Positions 25,001 to 37,600 of a DNA stretch of 64,000 nucleotides are shown piece after piece (the stretch's first letter is position 1; every line of letters starts with the position of its first letter). This DNA is from Fasciolopsis buskii (lineage: Eukaryota > Platyhelminthes > Trematoda > Plagiorchiida > Fasciolidae), in the NCBI GenBank assembly GCA_008360955.1, contig LUCM01004730.1, positions 1 to 64,000 on the forward strand. Direction: 5' to 3'. The notes under the pieces were generated by a model. That model was not told where the DNA came from and ran no database searches. It was given only the letters and a program-made list of their open reading frames with translations. The position numbers and the translations under genes were made by a program.

Positions 25001-25520
25001 ATTAAAACTAATGCCCGAGCATGATGGGGCGTATGTGAGTTGTGAAGTTCTACCACGCTTGGTTCCACCACCGTACGGGATGCCGGACTATTGGGATTGG
25101 CTTGCCCATAAATTACAGAAATACGGAACGAAAAGGTTGCGACGTATATCCAAGCAGCTCAAACTCTGCATTGAACCTTTGGAAAATCCCGTTCGCATCT
25201 ATCCAGAACCTGAGTCGCACTATGCTCGACCTTTCCGGCTACTTAGTTTACCTCCCCAACAAGTGGTCACGTGTCGAGCTCATCAAGTGCCAATGGTATA
25301 CCCAAATATATCAATATATCCCATCATGGATGGCGGCATTGAGAAAGCCTTGATGCATGGACTGAATCAAAGTCAAATCTGGGTGGATCAGGACAAAATG
25401 CCAATCCGTTGGACTGCGATCAAAAAGCCGAACGAGGTGCGCGTATTGATTCCGGGGAATACGAGCGTTCTCGGTATTTACTACGTCATTTGTTTCGCTG
25501 GTCTAATGAACTCATCAGAA
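22032..25520 (+). CDS. Giant Ig-like repeat membrane protein, exon C (1163 aa)
   Basis: The exon begins at GAA TTT GAC AGC after acceptor TTAG and ends at TCA GAA|GTAAGT, both phase 0. It opens by completing an Ig domain (DSGTYYC). Further Ig-like pairs follow: HLRCIAW with IGCLMTD; KIICSTD, QWKW and GTYVFRC (22516-22720). Then comes a stretch of about 500 residues rich in K, R, E and D and poor in Cys (22780-24290). Three more Ig-like domains follow: AICPIP with DFGFYAC (24318-24600), FLTCEAE with DGAYVSC (24781-25050), and VVTCRAH with GIYYVICFAG (25264-25500). The charged block contains basic clusters such as RPRVKR and GRERR that could be proprotein-cleavage sites; that is inference. Confidence 0.85.
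22780..24290 (+). other. Charged, Cys-poor insert within the Ig ectodomain
   Basis: About 500 residues dominated by K, R, E, D and Q, beginning SVKALLEADHLDK and including DEMERFRRTV and GRQLEQFARNKEEQ, with likely helical or disordered character. It interrupts the run of Ig domains and contains basic clusters (RPRVKR, GRERR, KKSTKREER). It holds only two Cys that I can see (GCNRF and VRCPP). No known domain recognised. Confidence 0.6.
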
Positions 25521-26382
25521 GTAAGTTGTACCCGAACTTCTTGTTGAAGGCTACCATACAAAACTGACGGTGACTCAATGTCTATTCCTTACGATTTACA
25601 AGAAGCATAAAGCACCGCAACTAAATCATATAGTGAATGGAGATATTAGGTGATGTGGTTGAAAGCTGCAATCGGTGACTTTCTTGCACTTAAAATCTTT
25701 CCCCTTTGACACAGTTCTTCTTACTAGAGAACTGAGACTGGTTCTCCCATTATCATTCGTTTGAGTGAGGTTGAAACCATTTTAGTTTTTCATTTACCAA
25801 ACCATAAGACTGCGTTATTTCAAGAACGAGGCAACGTCCCTTAAAAAGCTTGTCAATGACAAAGTGACTGACGATTGCAAAAGGCGAACCCGACAAGTTT
25901 ACGTGCAAGCGCTGAATCATTGTCGGTCATACGAGAATAACCTTTTGCCGCATCACACTGAATCCAGATGTGCATACAATTAAATGCTGATTCAATAGAC
26001 TCTATTTTTTCGAAAGGTTTCTGATGCACCTCTTATGTGTAAATGTCATCTGGACCGAAAATCAATCTTTATGAGAGACCGAATATTATGGGGACATTAA
26101 ACTTGTCTCTCCTAGTTCAATGAGGCTTGTATTGATGATAAAATCTTCGTTGACTAATAGCGTCACATATACTTTCAGTAAAACCCGTAAGCTGAATGAC
26201 GAGTTTTCCCAGGCACTTTTCATCCAATATATTCGAACTACTAAGTGTTTGGCTCTCCCAGCTTGATTGGTACAGATAAAACACCAGTTTCAAAAAACTG
26301 TCCAGCCTTGTAGGATAAATGGCCGGTTGTGTTAATTAATATAAACCAAAATTTGTTTTGTTGTTCTCCTCCACTCATGTAG
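25521..26382 (+). other. Intron 3 of the giant Ig gene
   Basis: An 862-bp intron with strong donor GAA|GTAAGT and acceptor TCATGTAG preceded by TTGTTCTCCTCC. I see no repeats or genes in it. Confidence 0.75.
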
Positions 26383-26577
26383 GAGTTCATTCTTGAAGTG
26401 TATCCACCGGCAACGGAATTCTGGGTCGACTTGGATATCTCCAAGGCTTGGTTGATAATTATCATCCCAACAGGTTTCCTCGCATATGTCATCCTCAGAC
26501 GACGCTCTCATGAACAACATCCATTCATTGGAGGACACTCTAATCTGTCAGCGGATTCCATAAAGCACTCAGTTTAA
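26383..26577 (+). CDS. Giant Ig-like repeat membrane protein, last exon: transmembrane helix and tail
   Basis: This short 64-codon exon joins in phase 0 to the previous one and ends at TAA. It encodes a juxtamembrane stretch (EVYPPATEFWVDLDISK), a hydrophobic helix (AWLIIIIPTGFLAYVIL), a stop-transfer RRR and a cytoplasmic tail of about 27 residues ending KHSV. This makes the product a type I single-pass membrane protein with the Ig array outside. The tail shows no ITIM/ITAM-like tyrosine motif and contains no Tyr at all, so signalling through the tail is not suggested. The exon is recognised from its splice site, phase and the poly(A) signal 114 bp downstream. Confidence 0.85.
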   Translation, partial: EFILEVYPPATEFWVDLDISKAWLIIIIPTGFLAYVILRRRSHEQHPFIGGHSNLSADSIKHSV

Positions 26578-26690
26578 TCCCAAAAATTATGATTACGCGT
26601 TGATGTGCAGGTCTATTTCATCCAATTTGACAGCGGAGTGACTTTATAATGGCGCACATCAGTTGTAATTGTGCTGTGAAAAATTTGTTA

Positions 26691-26696
26691 AATAAA
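26691..26696 (+). promoter_or_regulatory. Poly(A) signal of the giant Ig gene
   Basis: A canonical AATAAA lies 114 bp after the TAA, followed by a T/G-rich stretch. It supports this being the end of the transcript. Confidence 0.7.
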
Positions 26697-26699
26697 ATA

Positions 26700-27765
26700 A
26701 TGCACTCCAGTGCGTTACTGTCGTGTACCTTACTGATATGACATGGTTCTTGTTGAGTCCAGAGACTATTAGTGAGTATATTTTACAGATTTGATATTTA
26801 TTTGTTCTGCAGCAACATCGTTTTGTCCACTGTCGGTCAAGCGACCTGTAAATCTTTGTGATGGTCTAACGTGATGAGCATATTTACTAATCAAATCTAT
26901 ATCAGAATCGGAGATATACAGTGTTTGCGAGAAACATATGGATCCAGTCCCACTTGTTAGTATTCATGGTAGCGGTATCGGATAATTATTGCTATCATGC
27001 AATGGGACTGCAAAATATCGTTGGCACTTCAACTCCAATACTCGCTCCATGACATCTTTTTTTCCCATTAGCACCCAAAATGTGGACCCGAATAACAAAA
27101 GTGTCAGAAAATGCTGATTTAAACCTCTCGGTCCCAGTGTTCCCTTAAACTGCTAGTAAAAAATAACCGTAACGTTCTTTGAATGTTTAGATTTATTTTC
27201 ACTGAATACCAATAAAAGCAGGTTGTTTGCACTATAGATGCCCACATCCGGAATTGAATCTAATTTCTCTGAAAAAACCATCCATTTCAGTGATTGCATC
27301 AATGCGTACACTGTGAGCCGTTGTACTACTCGGTTGCCCGGTCCAGAAAATGCCTACTTATTCGAGGATGCCTCTCTAGCTTTTTCCCAACCAAGCCTGT
27401 TATGCAAGGCAGCGGAATCATTCAAGATGAGCCGGCTTCCACTTGGTCGGTTCACATGCCTCTCCTGGAAAACCCCTCCGGGTCAGTGGAACACAACAAG
27501 GTGCAATGACCTCATGTGGTTGACGGGCCACATTCGCCACGTTACAGCGCCACCTGACAGCTCTTGTGGTATACGTTTAGAGAGATTCCTTTCAAGGCGA
27601 AAACCCATCAATTCCTCGACATTGCCGATGCTTGTCTGCGGCCGCTTATTCGATGGGTTTGAGTCTGCCTTATTCACGGCTGACCACCTGGATTGTGGGC
27701 CGTTCCCGAATTCCAACCCTAGGGAAGTGTTCAATAGCGAGGCATAGAAATTCAGACTCACCTAG
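26700..27765. other. Intergenic; unassigned 170-codon frame
   Basis: No recognised gene. A 170-codon plus-strand frame (27238-27747, with a similar-length antisense frame) shows no family motif. Because it directly precedes a non-LTR copy it may be that element's 5' region. Confidence 0.4.
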
Positions 27766-29270
27766 AAGGTCCCTTTGCTCTCGACTCCTGTAGCTCCGAA
27801 AAGGAAGAATAGTTGAAGGATTTTAACTCACCCCATCAATTGTTTCTCGCTAGTACGACCTTCAAATGCTCCAACAGACAGTAAGCCACCTGGTATCCAT
27901 CCTCGCCAGTTCATCAGTGCACTCAAATCCACCACAATGGATGGGCTGCCTACAAGATTACCGGACTTACTGGAGCACCCTCCTAGATTCCAAACACGAG
28001 CTAGTGTATACTAAGCTGTCCATGTGCTTTGGTAAGTGCTCAAAACACATGATCCAGTGTCGGTTAGATTATGATGAACTATCTGATCCCACTAGCCCTT
28101 GGCTGAAAAGCTAGCATTCTCCCCATCTCAAACACATCAAGCAGCACTGGTCGACTAACATGAATGACTTGCATTCTACTGCCTTCGTAAGTTGTGGTCT
28201 GACCCGTCGCGTTGTGACGCCATGGACTTGAATAGTCCTTTCTAATCATTCTCACACACCAGTCCATCCCAGCTCTTAGCCAGCCTAATGAAGAACGGCT
28301 TCCAACAAGAAGTGAACTCAAAGCAAACTTGTGTAAGGATCACGAAATGTGGTGGTCTTAACAAGATTTGGAGATTGAACATGCTACTGCTACGAGAAAT
28401 TCCCGCACACTTTTCCACCTCATCCGAGCTACGAGAGGAAGTCGTTAGGTGTGAGCGAAACGATATGTGGGGCTGACGGCTTCCCTATCCACAACTTGCA
28501 ATGCGGTCGAGTACGGTGGGGGATGCATTTTCAGGCACAATTTAGCTGGCCCTCAGCGACAGTGCCTCCCACAGCAATTTCGGAAAGCATCTGGTGGCCT
28601 GTTACATCAGATTCACCAACCAACTGGGTTGAAGATCCTCAAGGAAATTCGAGCAATAGAACATCATAAAGCACCGGGCTCCAACTAGCTTTCGCAGCTC
28701 TATTGAAAGATAGAGCTACAGAATTAGTCACGGAACTTTAAATTTTATTATCAAAGTTATGGTACTACGAGAAGGTCCCATTCTCGTGGAGAAAGGAATC
28801 AATCGTTTTCCCGTCTTGAAAAGTTATTCGTCCTGTGACTTCGCTAACCATAGGGGTAGTAGCCAAATCCCAAATGCGTCAAAACTGCTCTCGCAGGTTG
28901 TTCCAACATGCGTGATTGTCAAACTCGTGAAAAACGGGTCGCGTTTCACGATGGTTGTGGATGCGTCGATCAATTTTTCACTCTCCGACAGGTGTTAGAG
29001 CACCAATCGAATTTCCGAAGGTCAACGACCATCGTGTACTTGGACATTCGAGTAGCCTTTGACTCTGTTGATAGGTCTGCACGTTGGCACTGTTCGTTGG
29101 TGAATGGGATATCTGAGACGTATGTGTCGCTCCGCAAACAGTTGTACGTTCATGCGTTAAGTTGGGTTAGAGCTCATGACCAGATTTCGCCACCCTTCAC
29201 AGATGATGTTCTACAGTTCTGTATAAGCAGTGGTCTGGAGATTGACTAAGCTCCTCTATTTGGTTCAGAT
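27766..29270 (+). mobile_element. Decayed non-LTR retrotransposon (endonuclease end and RT N-terminus), copy C
   Basis: The end of an APE-type endonuclease region (HQLFLA then TTFKCSNR, near 27840-27880) is followed by linker and the first RT blocks: SKLLSQVV, CVIVKLVKNGSRF and VYLDIRVAFDSVDRSARW near 29033. Many stops. It is closely similar to 49890-51260, and corresponds to the part hidden by the N run there. Confidence 0.8.
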
Positions 29271-29639
29271 CACAGCTCTTTGCTAGAACTTTGGATGAAG
29301 ATAGTGGCTCTAACATCTTCAGTAACTGCGCTATCTTTCTGGACTAATGTATTAGGTTCAGGTGGTTTACAAATATTTTTCAGGAAAGAAGTCCCACAAA
29401 GAAATTTGATACATAAGTCGTGCCTAAAAGATTATTAAAAAGCTAATGTATGTAAAAGTAGCAGTTCGGGCTACTAGAAATCCTCCCAAATGACGGTGAT
29501 CCTCGGACAGCCAGCATCGAGGAAACAAATTCGATGTTTTAGTTTCTAACAGCTATGAGTCTCAGTTTCAGATTGTGCAACCACATAGCTCAAAACAAGA
29601 ACGAGAATTAGACTAAGACAGACCCAGAAATAATAATTT

Positions 29640-30470
29640 AGAAGACTACATTCATCATCATCATCGTTCAGCGTTAAACAGCAAGGCAAGCCTCACTGAC
29701 CGCTGCCGTTCCCCAGAGAAAAGATTTCGATTATGAGAACCCCACTGACTGTGGCACTGAGCCATATATCGCCTATTGTCTCCAACTATCGCTTCGGGAG
29801 ATCTGGACCCCAACGCAGTTGTCTAACTGCACCCATACGAGATAGCATACTGGTTAAAAGTCTCATACCACTGACCCATGTTATCGACTGGTCATCCCAA
29901 ACCATCCTCCAACCATTACCTACCTCGCAGAACAGTGTACAATGAGGCAGTCGTTCTGTGGGCATGCACAAAATCTGTTCCAACTACCTTAGTCACTTCT
30001 GGTTCAGTTCTTGTTCTAGAGCTAAAACCCTAGAACCCAGCACTTTACGTTTTACTTCTGAGCTCTGACAACAAAACTGTATTAATGCTACGAAGCCCAC
30101 AATGCTCGGGCATCAAAAGTCTTCCCATATGTTTTCCGCGCAACGCCACCATTCTGGTCCGTATAGCACCACCGACTTGAATGATTCCGTGTTATACCAC
30201 ACCTTTGATCGATAAGTGGGTGTCACACCAACGGCACAGACGCCTCAAATTGTTCAGTGTCAGTCGAGCCTTCTGTATGCGCGAAGGTACCCACCCGATA
30301 TTCGACCATCGAGTCTGATTTATGATGGGATTATCGATGTCGTTAAGTCTATAACCTGCAGTCATTCCGTTCGATTCTAATTCAATCCCGTTCCGATAAA
30401 TTAAATGAGAACGATCAAACGACCTCTGGTCAGTCAACACGACTGCCAATTTTCTGTCATAATCAAACAA
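29640..30470 (-). mobile_element. Decayed non-LTR retrotransposon, 3' half
   Basis: On the minus strand, SRIQKARLTLNNLRRLCRW and THLSIKG (about 30200-30290) precede decayed VLLYG and RRKVLG-like blocks, then ILCMPTERLPHCTLF and GNGWRMVW (about 29880-29980). The 3' end at 29640-29700 has a short (ATG)n-like tail after TTGCTGTTTAACGCTGAAC. Orientation is opposite to its neighbour at 27.8-29.3 kb. Confidence 0.8.
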
Positions 30471-32539
30471 TTTATAAAAATCATTTCACTGCCCTCCTTC
30501 CCCATTCCTCCCATCCCTCACCCTCGTCTTGGCCTCCTGCACCCATTGACGTTGCCTTCGTCTCAAACGCCGCCCAATTTCACCGCACAACGAAAACCAA
30601 ACCAATTTTATTTGCTATCCGAACTTAACCTATTGGTTCATTTTCACCCTGCTCTCCATTATACAGCAGATCGAGCTTAGCTGGTGTGTCATTCACTTGA
30701 TTCTAAAGGGTTCTATCAACCAATTCTGTTCCCGTCACAAAATCCAGCCTCACTCGCGCAGGAATCACGACACCAGAACAAAGCAGCTTTAAATTTCTGA
30801 CATCGTTTCTTAGCCTCACCATACCAGATGTAGTAAAATTAACCGAGGAACTACAGCGTGCCCTAAGATAACCGAAATAGCTTGAAAGTACAGAAAAAAG
30901 AAAGCCATTAGTATCTCACCCCATTGTAAACATGCACAAACGCTGACTTCGCTTGCTTGCAGCACACGAACTCTACAATCTCCAACTCAAACATGGTTTA
31001 TTGTCATCATGTGCAAGCGCAACGGTACCCAATTGAATCCCAAAAAACTGAGTGATTTAGGACTTCACCGAATTTCACACTCGATGATCTCAGTTTTCAC
31101 TTAGGCAAGTGAACTAGGCCGAACTGTGCCCATCACAACCATTCACAGAAGCACGAATGGAGGTTCTCGGCCAAATCGGGATGAAGAAGGACGAGGCAAG
31201 ATGAGTTGAGCCCGTCCACGAATCGGATGATGATGAGAACGCTAAAGAAACGGGATGGAAGCAGTGTTCATTTACTCACCGCTCCTCACGGCACTGGAAT
31301 CGGTCATTTCATTTTCAGGCAATCTTCGCTGTGGACCAAACGTTGCATGACGAGACTGCTTTGGTCTCGTCAAACTCCCCAGGCCACAGTTTGTTCAACT
31401 TCGTGTGATGATTTCAAACGTGTACATTATGAGCAAAAGAGACCATTGTAAGAAGACTGAAACTTAAGCCCGTGGAGATAGGTTCCATTCAAATAACCTC
31501 CGGGCACATACCACTACGGGATGGCGAGAATAATCTCGCAAGCCCAATCAAAAGTGTCCACGAGTGCTTACGCACTAACGGGAAAACATGTGGATGTTCA
31601 TTTTAAAAACGTATGGACTATTTCCTTTATTACTACAAAATAGTGATCCTATCGTTTCATTTTTTAACGACTAAAATGATGTGCAATTTCAGGAAACAAT
31701 GTAATTGGATTACTGTTGATGAGTGAGTAATAATATACTTCACTATTTTTGCATAGATAATGCATTTGGTTATTGGTAACCCGAAAGAAATGAAGATGAA
31801 GCGATGCTGAGCTAGCTAATCGGGCCAGGAGGTCAGTGGGACAACGTTTCCAGACAGCGTGAAACCAATATTAGGACAACTCAGTAATTCAGTCACATAA
31901 GAGTCGGTTGCAGAGTAGAACAGAACACTTTGTGGAATAGTTTAGTTGGCATGCCGTCACAGCGAACTTTCCGAATATGTACGCAAGGGAACCAATGCCC
32001 CACTATCTTGTGGACAAGACTTTTAAGTCAAAGCCTCCGGTTAGGTTTCCCAAAGAAAACTCATTCGCGCAGGACCGATAGCCCGAATACATCCAGAATT
32101 CTTTTTCAAGGGAACCTTTCTAATTTCTGTTCTCCTGACATAGGGACCAAGCGAGATGACTCGAAGAATTGCAGCTCGATGGCAGTACTAGTGGAAGGGG
32201 AAATAATAGTTTGGACGCATTACTTAAACCTAAATGTTCACATCAATCAGCTAACTTAGATGTTCGCACGCTCAGCAGAATAGGGCAATATGCTACCCTA
32301 GCTAGAACTGTCGAGACTTCTGAAATAGACGTTTGATGTGATTCCGAAACACACATGCAAGATTACACTTCCATACTCACTATTCGCGACCCAGATACAA
32401 CGTCATCCCCTCGCTTCATTCTTCGCATGTCCCCTGATCCAGTTTCAAGCGCTCATGGTTAGGCTGGATTTGGGATCGCTCTGACCATGCAAGCTGTGTG
32501 CACTCTTAGATTAGATCCTAACCAACATTCGATTATGTC
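30471..32539. other. Unassigned 2-kb stretch
   Basis: No gene, RNA or element recognised. Open frames of 81 and 109 codons (31206-31451, 31930-32259) show no motif. The 3' part may be the 5' portion of the non-LTR copy that becomes recognisable at 32.5 kb. Confidence 0.4.
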
Positions 32540-33955
32540 CAGTCCAGTTGAACTGCTATGCACATGTCAATAGCAGTCGATTAAAGCATCCTTGTTTGTT
32601 CGTCTTATGCGTGAATGCACCCACTGATTGCAGCTTCCCTCAGATCAAACATGCATTGTGCCAGGAGTTATCTCCATTAATCTGCGATGTGCGTTCAATG
32701 GACGTTGTGGTCGTTGCCAGTGATTTTAACCCCCGACCTGCAACTTGGTGGGGATGAAACAACATATGGGAGGTCGATTTTCTGTCCCATTCTATTGAAC
32801 AGACAACAGAGATCATTTCATTCAAGTCTCTTCTGATCACAGGCTGCTTCGGACGAACAGCATTTTTTGTCATAAGAAGCAATATCGGCTCACCTGGTGC
32901 GCTCATTCGCTTTCACGGTGTTGGACTCAGATGGATCACATTGTCATCGGTCGCTTGTGGTGTAGATCGGTAGAGGATATTCCGTCATTCTGGTCCACAT
33001 CTGTGGATTCAGACCGTGCTTTTTTCCTACCTCACTTTGGATATACTAGCGCAATCCTTCCTCAGGGATGGTGGTGAAGTGCTGACATCGGAATGAACAA
33101 AACTCATGGAATCAATCCGATTAAAGAAAGAGTATCCTTAGAACCGGTTTGAATCGAAAATTATTTCGATTTTATAGAATAATGGATCCTCAGGTGCAAA
33201 CCACAGATGAATTGGTCTAGAACCAAGCCGCCTTCCGTCTCGGTCGTGATTGCATTGATCACATTTCCACTTTTTAACAGACCTTAGAACACAGGCACAG
33301 TCCGCAGATCAACGATTTCTGTCTTTCTTGATTTGAACGCCATGTTCGATTCCGTCGATCGTGCAATTCTGTGGCATCCACACTCACTGAAGAGTGTGTC
33401 CGAGGGACTTATTTCAATCATCTCAGCTCTGTAGGCGAACAGCCGAATCCGAATTCGCCCGTATGGCGATGCCACACCGAGAAATGGTGTGCGACAGAGT
33501 TGCTCTCTCTCACCATTCCATTTCCAATTTGTCATTCTGATGGTTATGGAGATAGCCCTATGCTCATGTGATAATAGAGGCACTCATATTTGCCCAGACA
33601 GGAACCTGTCTAACGTGAGATATGCGGACGATGTTGTGCTACTGAATGAAGACCCAAGAAAGTTGCAAGTTTTCCCCGATGGGCTGAGCGATAGTGCAAA
33701 TATGTTTGAGATGCGTTTTGCACTTTCGAAGTATAAACTGCTGTTCCAGGACTGGATTGGTTCAAAGCCTAACTCTGTTCTTGTAGGCGAACAAGTGGGT
33801 GAGGTGGACAGATTTAGTTAGTTGGTTAGTTGTACCCCACCTGGAGGCTGCATATCGGAAGAAGTGTCTTCGCGCATACAGAGGGTTGGGGTGTTCATTT
33901 TACTAACTCGAGGTACCCGTGGCGTCGGCTTGATATCCGGTTATCACTCAAAGAA
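32540..33955 (+). mobile_element. Decayed APE-type non-LTR retrotransposon (endonuclease and RT), copy E
   Basis: Endonuclease blocks: NAPTDCSFPQIKHALCQEL near 32610, VVVASDFNPR near 32705, then WTQMDHIVIGR near 32925 in another frame. RT blocks follow: FLDLNAMFDSVDRA near 33325 and YADDVVLL at 33621. The element is 3'-truncated near 33955. The RT core appears identical to copy A in intron 2 of the Ig gene. Confidence 0.85.
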
Positions 33956-36900
33956 TTTTTGCTTTGATCCCGACGAACCTGCTGCCTTTAGAAACACGAC
34001 ACACTCCGAATATTTTTTATTTGTTGGATGTAATCCATTTCGGTTTGCGTTGGGTTGTTTGTTTCTGTAGATCAAACAAACCTTTTTGAAGATCGCTGCG
34101 CCATTCCATGCTACCCTACGCCCGTACGTGAAACACGATTATATAAGTATGTGCCCACGAAAGCGTCAGCAGGTATATGGGATTTCCTATCGTTTTACAG
34201 CCTACGTTGATCATCTGGAAACCAGTGAAGATCATCTAAATCATTGTTGGCGTTCACAGCTTTCATTGCACTTACGCTGCCTACAAAGAAAATCTATCTG
34301 CTATTGAGTTTCATGACTGTGCGTCACCAACCTTTGACCTTGAGAATCAATAACAAATAGCTGTTGTACTATGCAGTGAATTTCAATCAGTTGTTGTGAT
34401 CCTTCCTTGTTTATATGTTGCTTGAGGCTTTGGATGCAGCCGCTTGCCAGGATTCGCGTCCCAAATCGGACGTAATTGCACTTGCGTCACTTATGACACC
34501 TAGTGAGATAAAATACACGTGTTTCTCCTCCATGGCTTTTTATCGTGCAATGAGCGTAGGCATCACATGGCGAATTACTTAGTGTAACAACTAACCTCCG
34601 ACTGCTTGGATCTTTCAGGAAATCAAGTCAGTAGACGTAAATCATGCCAAGCCGCAGTTAAGTGTCCAGATTCTCTAAACTTCTACACCTATGGAACTGA
34701 ACCTCGAAATATTCGCATACTCAAATAACAGGCAACGCGTTCAGCTCAAGGAGTCAAATTTGTGAAGCTAAACTTCTTCTTCACACGGAATGAGGTAAAA
34801 GTCACGTTGGATCGTCGAAAAGTCACATTGGCCGAAGATAAGAGCAAACTGATTATAATACTTGTGACTGTCGTCAACTGCCAACATGCACTGGCAATGT
34901 CAAGCCAATTGGCTGAACCGCTTCTGTGTCGCTAGTTGTCTGAACGTGATCGAAATCAACCAAGAACGCAACGTATGATTGGTATCAACTTGCAAAGCCG
35001 TTGCACTCTCTCGGCTGTTCGTGGAACTTGGAGGCATACATGATAATGAAACGCCATGATATTTGACCGTTTGTGACGCTGGCACTTTTCATTACGTGTA
35101 ATGACATTAAGATGAACTCAGGGAAAGTAGCTAGGTGAAGATCGGTTAATGTCACCAATTAACCAGCATATGTACAGCCAATGAATGTGATAAAAGGTAG
35201 AAAGTTGGTTAATTTACAGGAAAAAAGAAAAACACGGAATATGTTACCTCGAGAGGCATCGAAATTAACAGAAACGAGTACATTTCTTCGCACGAACACA
35301 CGGGGATCGGTCAACCGGTCAGTCTTTCCGGAATTTGGGGACGGGAGGTTCAGGCCCTTTGTTTAGAGCAGATTGAGCAACAACGTCCTAGTAGTCCAGA
35401 AAAACATCATCATTAAACACTGTGCATCTGCTAGCCAGTGCCGAATGTATTAGCTGGGCTACCGCGCTAAGTGTGAAGCATAACGATTGGTCAACTAGTT
35501 GTCATGCATCTCCAGGAGACTTTGTGATAACCCTTAGTAATTTCCAAATTCTCTCGAACAGTGTGGATATGATAAGACTGGGTTTCTTTTTTGGGACCGG
35601 CATTATCTAGACCGGGATTCGGACTTGGGGAATTTCCCTAATTTATAAGATAGTTATTAAAGATGTTGATCGGTAGAATCGAAAGAGTCCCGGTACACTT
35701 CCTAAGTAACCTAGACGGCATTGCCTCATTCGTCTCAACTCTCAGAATTATCGGAACTTTATTGCAAACTCAGCGTTTGACGACTTGTCGCAGTCGCAAA
35801 ATTCAGTCGAAAATGTACAGTGAAGTCTAGATTACCCCCACTCAACATCGACAACGTTTTCGTCATTGGAGCTTCATACTCTTGTCTTGCGGTAATTAGA
35901 AGTACCCGTGATTTCAGCCTTAGTTAGGACAGTAAGCTTGCTGATTTGACCTATTTGTAGACATTTGCACACCTATGCCGATGCACATCGGTCCGTGTAG
36001 GTAATGACAATCTCAAACAGATATCAGTGAGAAAGGGATAAATTAAACTGGTCAGCAGCGTCTCAACAAAAACCAGAAGGATTTTGTCTGGGAATAGGAA
36101 TCAATTTTCATGTTTTCACATAAATGGCTTAATCAAACCCTAGTTCCCTATGATATGCTTAGTGCTGGGTACCCAATAGTCTTACGCCGAGCACAACGTC
36201 GAACAAACTGTCAACTTGCAATGATCAGGCTTACTTGACAGTGCACAATCAAAGGTGGCAACGAACTGTTATGGGTATACATACTAAGTCCAGCTTGAAC
36301 AGGTAGCGTGTATTATTGATTTTTACGCATCCACTCTAACGTTCAGTCTGGGCATTTGAATTTCAAACTTCACTCCAGGGTTTTTCTACCATCCGCAGAG
36401 TCACGTGATTTGATCGACGTGTATGAGTACAACTGTTCCGGTGTATAGGTTTTGGGTGTTAATTCGCACAACCCGGTATGGTTTTTCCATCACAGGCTTT
36501 TTCATCAAATTTGGTGGACTAGCACACAACCGTCTAAATCAAACGTAAAGCAGGTAATAGTATCATATTCTTGATAGTTATTAGCAAATACATAAGAAGA
36601 ATTGTTTATTCGTATAATCATAGATGTGGACAGTAAGTTCGCAAATATACTAGCTTCAAGTATAAGTGCATTAAGCGTCGGGGAAAATTTTCGGACACGG
36701 TAGTCGATTTGCTCCAGCACCTAAAGACCAGCTGAAAACACCGCCATCCAATTACGAACACTCGCGGAACTGTCGGATCGGTACTCGTTTAATCCTTTCA
36801 ACGGCACGATTTCATCGTGTACTTAACCGTGCCTCCACGACTCTTGAAACGTGATAAACCCTGTATCTTCGTGTCCTTTCCTCTAAGTGATGCTAGGGCT

Positions 36901-37536
36901 TCGTTGATTTCTGCCAGTTAGGACGGAACGCTAATGAATGTAACCACAGAAATTCGAGTTTTGACCTCAGCATTGTCGCGGACTTGCTCGCTGGTCTGAC
37001 CGGCGTATCCTCACTCGCCAGTTATGTTTGTGGGCAGTCAGCATGACAATATTTCGTAGTTTGTTAGCATAACTGACTAAATACGTAGGTTGCCCATTGG
37101 TACATAGGAATTCAATAAACAAGCTTGCAGCCACGGTAACTATGGTCTCCAGTTTATGCTGGTGCATCGAGAGTGGGTAAATTGGCAGTGGGACCGATTG
37201 AAAAAGTATTGGAAAGATATTAGGATGGGATATAAGACAGCCAGGTATTCAGTGTGCATCGTAAACATTCCACTGTCTCACACAACATCTGGCCAAGTAA
37301 ATAATCAAACAAGTTCCATGCGCAGACAGATATTCACTGTAGTGTTTGTGAATCCGGCAGTTGCCGCGTTTGAGAGGTGGAGTTCCCAAATGAAAAGTGA
37401 AAATGTCATTTCCACGTGCATTCTCCGTACGGGAAGCTCATATGCAACAACGCGACACGGAGCGCGAATGTAGAAGAATGGGAATGAATGAGGCAATCAA
37501 GCGGTGGATCGTCTTGGACTCTGAGCTCGTATGATG
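33956..37536. other. Unassigned 3.6-kb stretch
   Basis: No feature I can support. Open frames are short (up to 105 codons, 37156-37473) and lack recognisable motifs. A tRNA-B-box-like GGATTCGCGTCCC near 34453 could be a trace of SINE-type family 2 but has no clear body. Confidence 0.4.
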
Positions 37537-37600
37537 GTTGTATTACATTGTATTGTATTGTATTATGTTGTATTGTATTGTATTGCATTGTATTGTATAG
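37537..37600. repeat. (TTGTA)n microsatellite, 3' tail of the non-LTR element
   Basis: About a dozen imperfect TTGTA/TTGCA units abut the 3' end of the minus-strand non-LTR element. Confidence 0.9.
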
